64,000 nt of DNA from Leucobacter musarum subsp. musarum (lineage in GTDB: Bacteria; Actinomycetota; Actinomycetes; Actinomycetales; Microbacteriaceae), in contig NZ_JHBW01000110.1 of the NCBI RefSeq assembly GCF_001273845.1, positions 1 to 64,000 of the forward strand, given 5' to 3'. The notes beneath the pieces were generated by a model, which saw only the letters and a list, made by a program, of their open reading frames with translations, did no database searches and was not told where the DNA came from. This document shows positions 60,808-64,000 of the stretch, one piece after another (positions within the stretch are counted from its first letter, which is position 1; each line of letters opens with the position of its first letter). The position numbers were made by a program, and so were the translations under genes.

Positions 60808-63800
60808 GCGGCCGGGTCGATCGCGTCGACGAACATCTGCAGCGAATGCTGCGAGAACGACTCCGCATCGAACTCCGTCGAGCCAGTGAGCTTGCCGTCG
60901 GCGATGCGGTGCACGGCCTCGACGAGCCCCTCGTGCGAGATCGGCACGAGGGGGCCGAATGCGCCATCGTGCAGCACCGAGCGCGAGCCCGGGGTGTCGG
61001 TCGCGATGACCGGTGAACCGATCGTGAGCGCTTCGAGCAGCACGAGCGGCTGCCCCTCGTGCAGCGACGGGAGCACGAGGGCGCCCGCGGCCTTCAGATG
61101 CGCTTGCGGGTTCGGCACCTGGCCGCGGAGTCGCACCAGGTCGCCGAGTTCGAGCCGGTCGATGATCTGCTGCAGTTCAAGTCGCAGGGGCCCGTCGCCC
61201 ATGCAGGTCACCTTCACCGGGCGCGACAGATGCTCGCGCTGCTCGGCAAGTGCGGTGAAGAACGCGGCGTGATTCTTTTCGTGCGAGAGCCGCGCGATAA
61301 ACGCTGCATGGGCGCCCGGGGTGGCGTACCACTCGAGGTCTTCAGCGTCGAGCGGCACCTCAGCGAGCGCACGAATCTCGGCCACGTTGATGGTGTTCTC
61401 GATGGTGATGTGCTTGTCGACCGGCACCCCGAGGTGCTCATGCAGCGTCTGTGCGTTGTAATCGCGCACGCCGTCGCTGACCGAGGCGCAGAAATCCATC
61501 TCGTCCATCGATAGGAAACCGGGCTTCAGCCGCGGGTACTTGTTCTCGATCTCCTTCCACATCTCGTTGTGGAAGATGATGCCCCGTGAACCGCCGTTGA
61601 CGCGGACCCCGTACCCGATGAGCGCGATGTTCTTCGCATCGTAGGCGCTGAACTCGACGGCGGCGTGAAACTCCGTGGTGCCGAACAGACGACGCGCTTC
61701 GCGTTGTTGCCCGCTCTTGATGAACTGCTTGACGAGCGGGAAATCGAGGTAGCGACGCGTTGAGAAGAACTGCAGCGCTTCGCGCTCCATGCGGGTTCCT
61801 GCGAAGAGAGAGACCGTGGGGAGCACGCGAGCGTACTCGCGCACATCCGCGAGCGTGCCGGGCTCGGCGCCATCGAGGGCGTTTCGGTTCGGCATGAGAT
61901 ACGGCGAGTACTCGGTGCCGTCGAGCGACGCGATCAAGCTGCGCACGGAACGCGTGATGCCGTTCGGCGGGAGACCGCCCGTGGAGAGCAGCACCGTGCG
62001 CTTGCTGGGGCGGGTCGCTGCGGGAGTGTGCGACCGGAGCAGCTCGATTGAACGCTGTGCTGAATTGCCGCGCTCCTCGGAGCTGAAACGCTCGGTGAGT
62101 GGGGCGTAGGAATCAACGAAAGCGTCACGGTCAGCAACCGCCGCGAGCAGATGCTCACGCGCCTCGGCCAGCGATGCGGCATTCGCGCCAGGAATCTCGT
62201 CGGCCGAGAAGTACAGTCCGCGATCGGCACGATACGCGTCGAGGTCTGCGGTGAGCTTCACCACGGGAACGCCGACCGCGGCGGCATCGAACAGCACGCT
62301 CGAGAAGTCGGTCACCACGGCGTCTGCCGCGCCGATGAGTTCGTTCGTGTCGAACTCCGGCGGCACGAATACGAATCCCTCGGGCGCCGCGGCACCGCGG
62401 AACGACTTGCTCACGTAGTGGTGTGCGCGCACGGCGACGGTCAGCCCGGCCGCACCCAGACCGCGGGCCGTGTCGATGACCTCCTGCACCTCAGCGTTTC
62501 GCTCCGAGAACGTGCCTTTCCACGTCGGCATGTATAGTACGAGCGAGCCGCCCTCCGGTACACCGAGTGTCGAACGAATCGCGTCGCGCTCCTCCGAGGG
62601 AAGATTCACCGCGAGGTCGTTTCGCGGATAGCCGCTGCGCACGAAGATCTCGGGTCGGAGCTCGTCGAGATCATGACCGCGCGATAGCACGTCGAGGGTG
62701 TGCTCATCGGGACCGAGCACGACGTCGGCGTGCAAGAAATTACGGGTGATGTTGCCGTAGGCGAACGGCTCCGATTTGTTGTCTCGGCCCATCGTCTTCC
62801 ACGGAACCCCGTGCCAGGTGTTCAAGTAGCGCTGTCCCTCGCGCTTCACGAAGTTGTACTCGATCGTCGAATTATTGATGATCGAGCCCGCGCAGGCCAG
62901 ATAACGGAAGTGACCCGACGAGCCCTTGCGCACAAAGATCACGTTGGGGAGATCTCGAAGCGAGGGGTGCACGATGGCATTGGCATCGATGCTCCAGACA
63001 TGCAGCATGTCGGCATTCTCGGGGTCTTTCAAGAACTCGCGGCAGATCGCCAGCGGGTTGCAGGTCGTCGACGCTCCGAGCGACGACTCGTAGAGCACGG
63101 TTCGCTGCTGCAACGGCTCGGTCTCGGCGCACTCGTGATAGTAGATGTTGCGGGCGGAACCGAGGCGAGTCCACTTCGGGAGCGTCAATTGGATTGACGG
63201 GAGCCGCTTGTATTGCGCAGTGCGAGTCGCTTCCCAAGCCTCGTCCCACTCCTCGGCATCGGCCAGCTGAGCCGCCAAGCGCATCGACGCCTGCCAGCGC
63301 ACCTTGCGGCTGCTGGCACGGAGCGCAATCTGGCGCAGATGCTCGACGCGGAGGGGATAAACGAGTCGTCGGTTGTATTGTTCGACGAGATCGACGATCT
63401 GCGGGTCGACCTCGTGCTCGAGGTCATCGGGCGGGATCGTCTCGGGCAGATTGAGATCTTCGAGGTAGCTCAGTACGGCAGCCTCGGCCCCCTCAGATTC
63501 GGCGAGGAGCGAGGCGAGCCGGAATCGATGCAGCAGCGAGCGTTCGCGCGGCTGCGCTGAGCGGTACGCCTCGATTGCATCTTCGTGGCGTTCGAGCAGC
63601 TCGAGGAGCTGACCCAGATGCGACTTCATCGCACGTGGCGCATCGGCCCGGTGCATGGCAATCTGCGCGTGTGCGATGCCCGTGTCGAACTCGCCGAGCT
63701 GCACCCGCGCGCGGAAGCTCAGATCGAGCAGATGCGTTTCGGCAGTCGCATCGAGATGCTGAAGCAGCTTCGCTGCTTCGTCAGCATGCTGGTACTCCTC

Positions 63801-64000
63801 GAGCTGCAGCTGCGCCACCGCGAAGACATCAAAGCCATCGGCTGTCGGCGCGAACTCGCGGTACAGTGCCTCGACATCCGCATTCAGTCCGAGCGACCGG
63901 GCGCAATACGCTGCGATCAACAGCCGCTTGTCGCCTGCGGGAAGCTTCGGGAAGGTGCGAAAATCCTCCCAAGCCTCTTCGAACCGGCCCTGCTTCATCA
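60804..64000 (-). CDS. Helical-repeat/TagF/GT4 multidomain polymer enzyme (5' end outside window)
   Basis: At least 1064 residues; the reading frame reaches the window edge, so the true start may lie beyond it. Residues 1-260 as numbered here are TPR-like helices. A TagF domain (about 290-660) has the catalytic NTWHGVPWKTMGRDNK, LYMPTWKGTFSE and VVTDFSSVLFDA. A GT4 domain (about 670-1064) has GGLPPNGITRSVRSL, IARLSHEKN and PSLHEGQPLVLLEAL with the conserved Glu. It would add glycerol-phosphate (or a related polyol phosphate) and a sugar to the polymer. It converges with the pyruvyltransferase gene, stops overlapping in CTAA. Confidence 0.85.
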   Translation of the reverse strand, partial: MKQGRFEEAWEDFRTFPKLPAGDKRLLIAAYCARSLGLNADVEALYREFAPTADGFDVFAVAQLQLEEYQHADEAAKLLQHLDATAETHLLDLSFRARVQLGEFDTGIAHAQIAMHRADAPRAMKSHLGQLLELLERHEDAIEAYRSAQPRERSLLHRFRLASLLAESEGAEAAVLSYLEDLNLPETIPPDDLEHEVDPQIVDLVEQYNRRLVYPLRVEHLRQIALRASSRKVRWQASMRLAAQLADAEEWDEAWEATRTAQYKRLPSIQLTLPKWTRLGSARNIYYHECAETEPLQQRTVLYESSLGASTTCNPLAICREFLKDPENADMLHVWSIDANAIVHPSLRDLPNVIFVRKGSSGHFRYLACAGSIINNSTIEYNFVKREGQRYLNTWHGVPWKTMGRDNKSEPFAYGNITRNFLHADVVLGPDEHTLDVLSRGHDLDELRPEIFVRSGYPRNDLAVNLPSEERDAIRSTLGVPEGGSLVLYMPTWKGTFSERNAEVQEVIDTARGLGAAGLTVAVRAHHYVSKSFRGAAAPEGFVFVPPEFDTNELIGAADAVVTDFSSVLFDAAAVGVPVVKLTADLDAYRADRGLYFSADEIPGANAASLAEAREHLLAAVADRDAFVDSYAPLTERFSSEERGNSAQRSIELLRSHTPAATRPSKRTVLLSTGGLPPNGITRSVRSLIASLDGTEYSPYLMPNRNALDGAEPGTLADVREYARVLPTVSLFAGTRMEREALQFFSTRRYLDFPLVKQFIKSGQQREARRLFGTTEFHAAVEFSAYDAKNIALIGYGVRVNGGSRGIIFHNEMWKEIENKYPRLKPGFLSMDEMDFCASVSDGVRDYNAQTLHEHLGVPVDKHITIENTINVAEIRALAEVPLDAEDLEWYATPGAHAAFIARLSHEKNHAAFFTALAEQREHLSRPVKVTCMGDGPLRLELQQIIDRLELGDLVRLRGQVPNPQAHLKAAGALVLPSLHEGQPLVLLEALTIGSPVIATDTPGSRSVLHDGAFGPLVPISHEGLVEAVHRIADGKLTGSTEFDAESFSQHSLQMFVDAIDPAA

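Overview
The window is a 64 kb piece of a GC-rich actinobacterial chromosome. The gene families point to Microbacteriaceae (Leucobacter/Microbacterium relatives); this is inferred from protein sequence style and gene order, not from a marker gene. Support comes from the hemA/hemEYCDBL block, a CarD-IspD-IspF operon, SenX3-RegX3-PhoU, a mycobacterial-type MntR and many GTG starts. No rRNA, tRNA, CRISPR array, transposase or phage gene was seen.

Layout. 139-8403: divergent hemA and hemE-hemY-hemC-hemD-hemB-hemL, i.e. glutamyl-tRNA to coproporphyrin; hemH and hemQ are not in the block. 8449-13192: an acetyltransferase, then on the minus strand a cation exchanger, mntR, purC, purS and purQ. 13621-20875: an SRPBCC protein, purD divergent from a sterol-carrier-like gene, a membrane protein, two tandem tatA, a MepB-family gene, and divergent purF/purM. 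20925-29004: ispF-ispD-carD, a lipoprotein, regX3-senX3 divergent from phoU, then cysS-rlmB. 29137-31079: a PD-(D/E)XK-like protein and a small glycosyltransferase.

31189-64000 is an accessory surface region. It holds three secreted SLH-domain proteins (one with a CHAP hydrolase and a seven-repeat FG-GAP propeller, one with Ig-like repeats, one with a lysozyme-like domain), an acyltransferase, and a large wall-glycopolymer locus. The locus encodes GT2, GT4 and TagF-type CDP-glycerol transferases, a UDP-GlcNAc 2-epimerase, a UDP-HexNAc dehydrogenase, and two polysaccharide pyruvyltransferase modules. In Bacillus, SLH domains bind a pyruvylated wall polymer made with the pyruvyltransferase CsaB. 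This locus therefore looks like an actinobacterial SLH/pyruvylated-polymer anchoring system with both the anchors and the polymer enzymes in one place.

Regulation. Pho-box-like direct repeats (GTTCACC-type heptamers on an 11-base period) lie upstream of phoU and upstream of four transcription units of the glycopolymer locus. At the dehydrogenase and the stand-alone pyruvyltransferase, the box ends exactly 9 bases before a TAGGCT -10. At the main GT2-TagF gene it abuts the -10. I propose that SenX3-RegX3 retunes wall polymer chemistry when phosphate is scarce, comparable to the teichoic/teichuronic switch of B. subtilis. Two further patterns recur: leaderless promoters (TAnnCT then 6-7 bases then the start codon), and long perfect hairpins between convergent genes.
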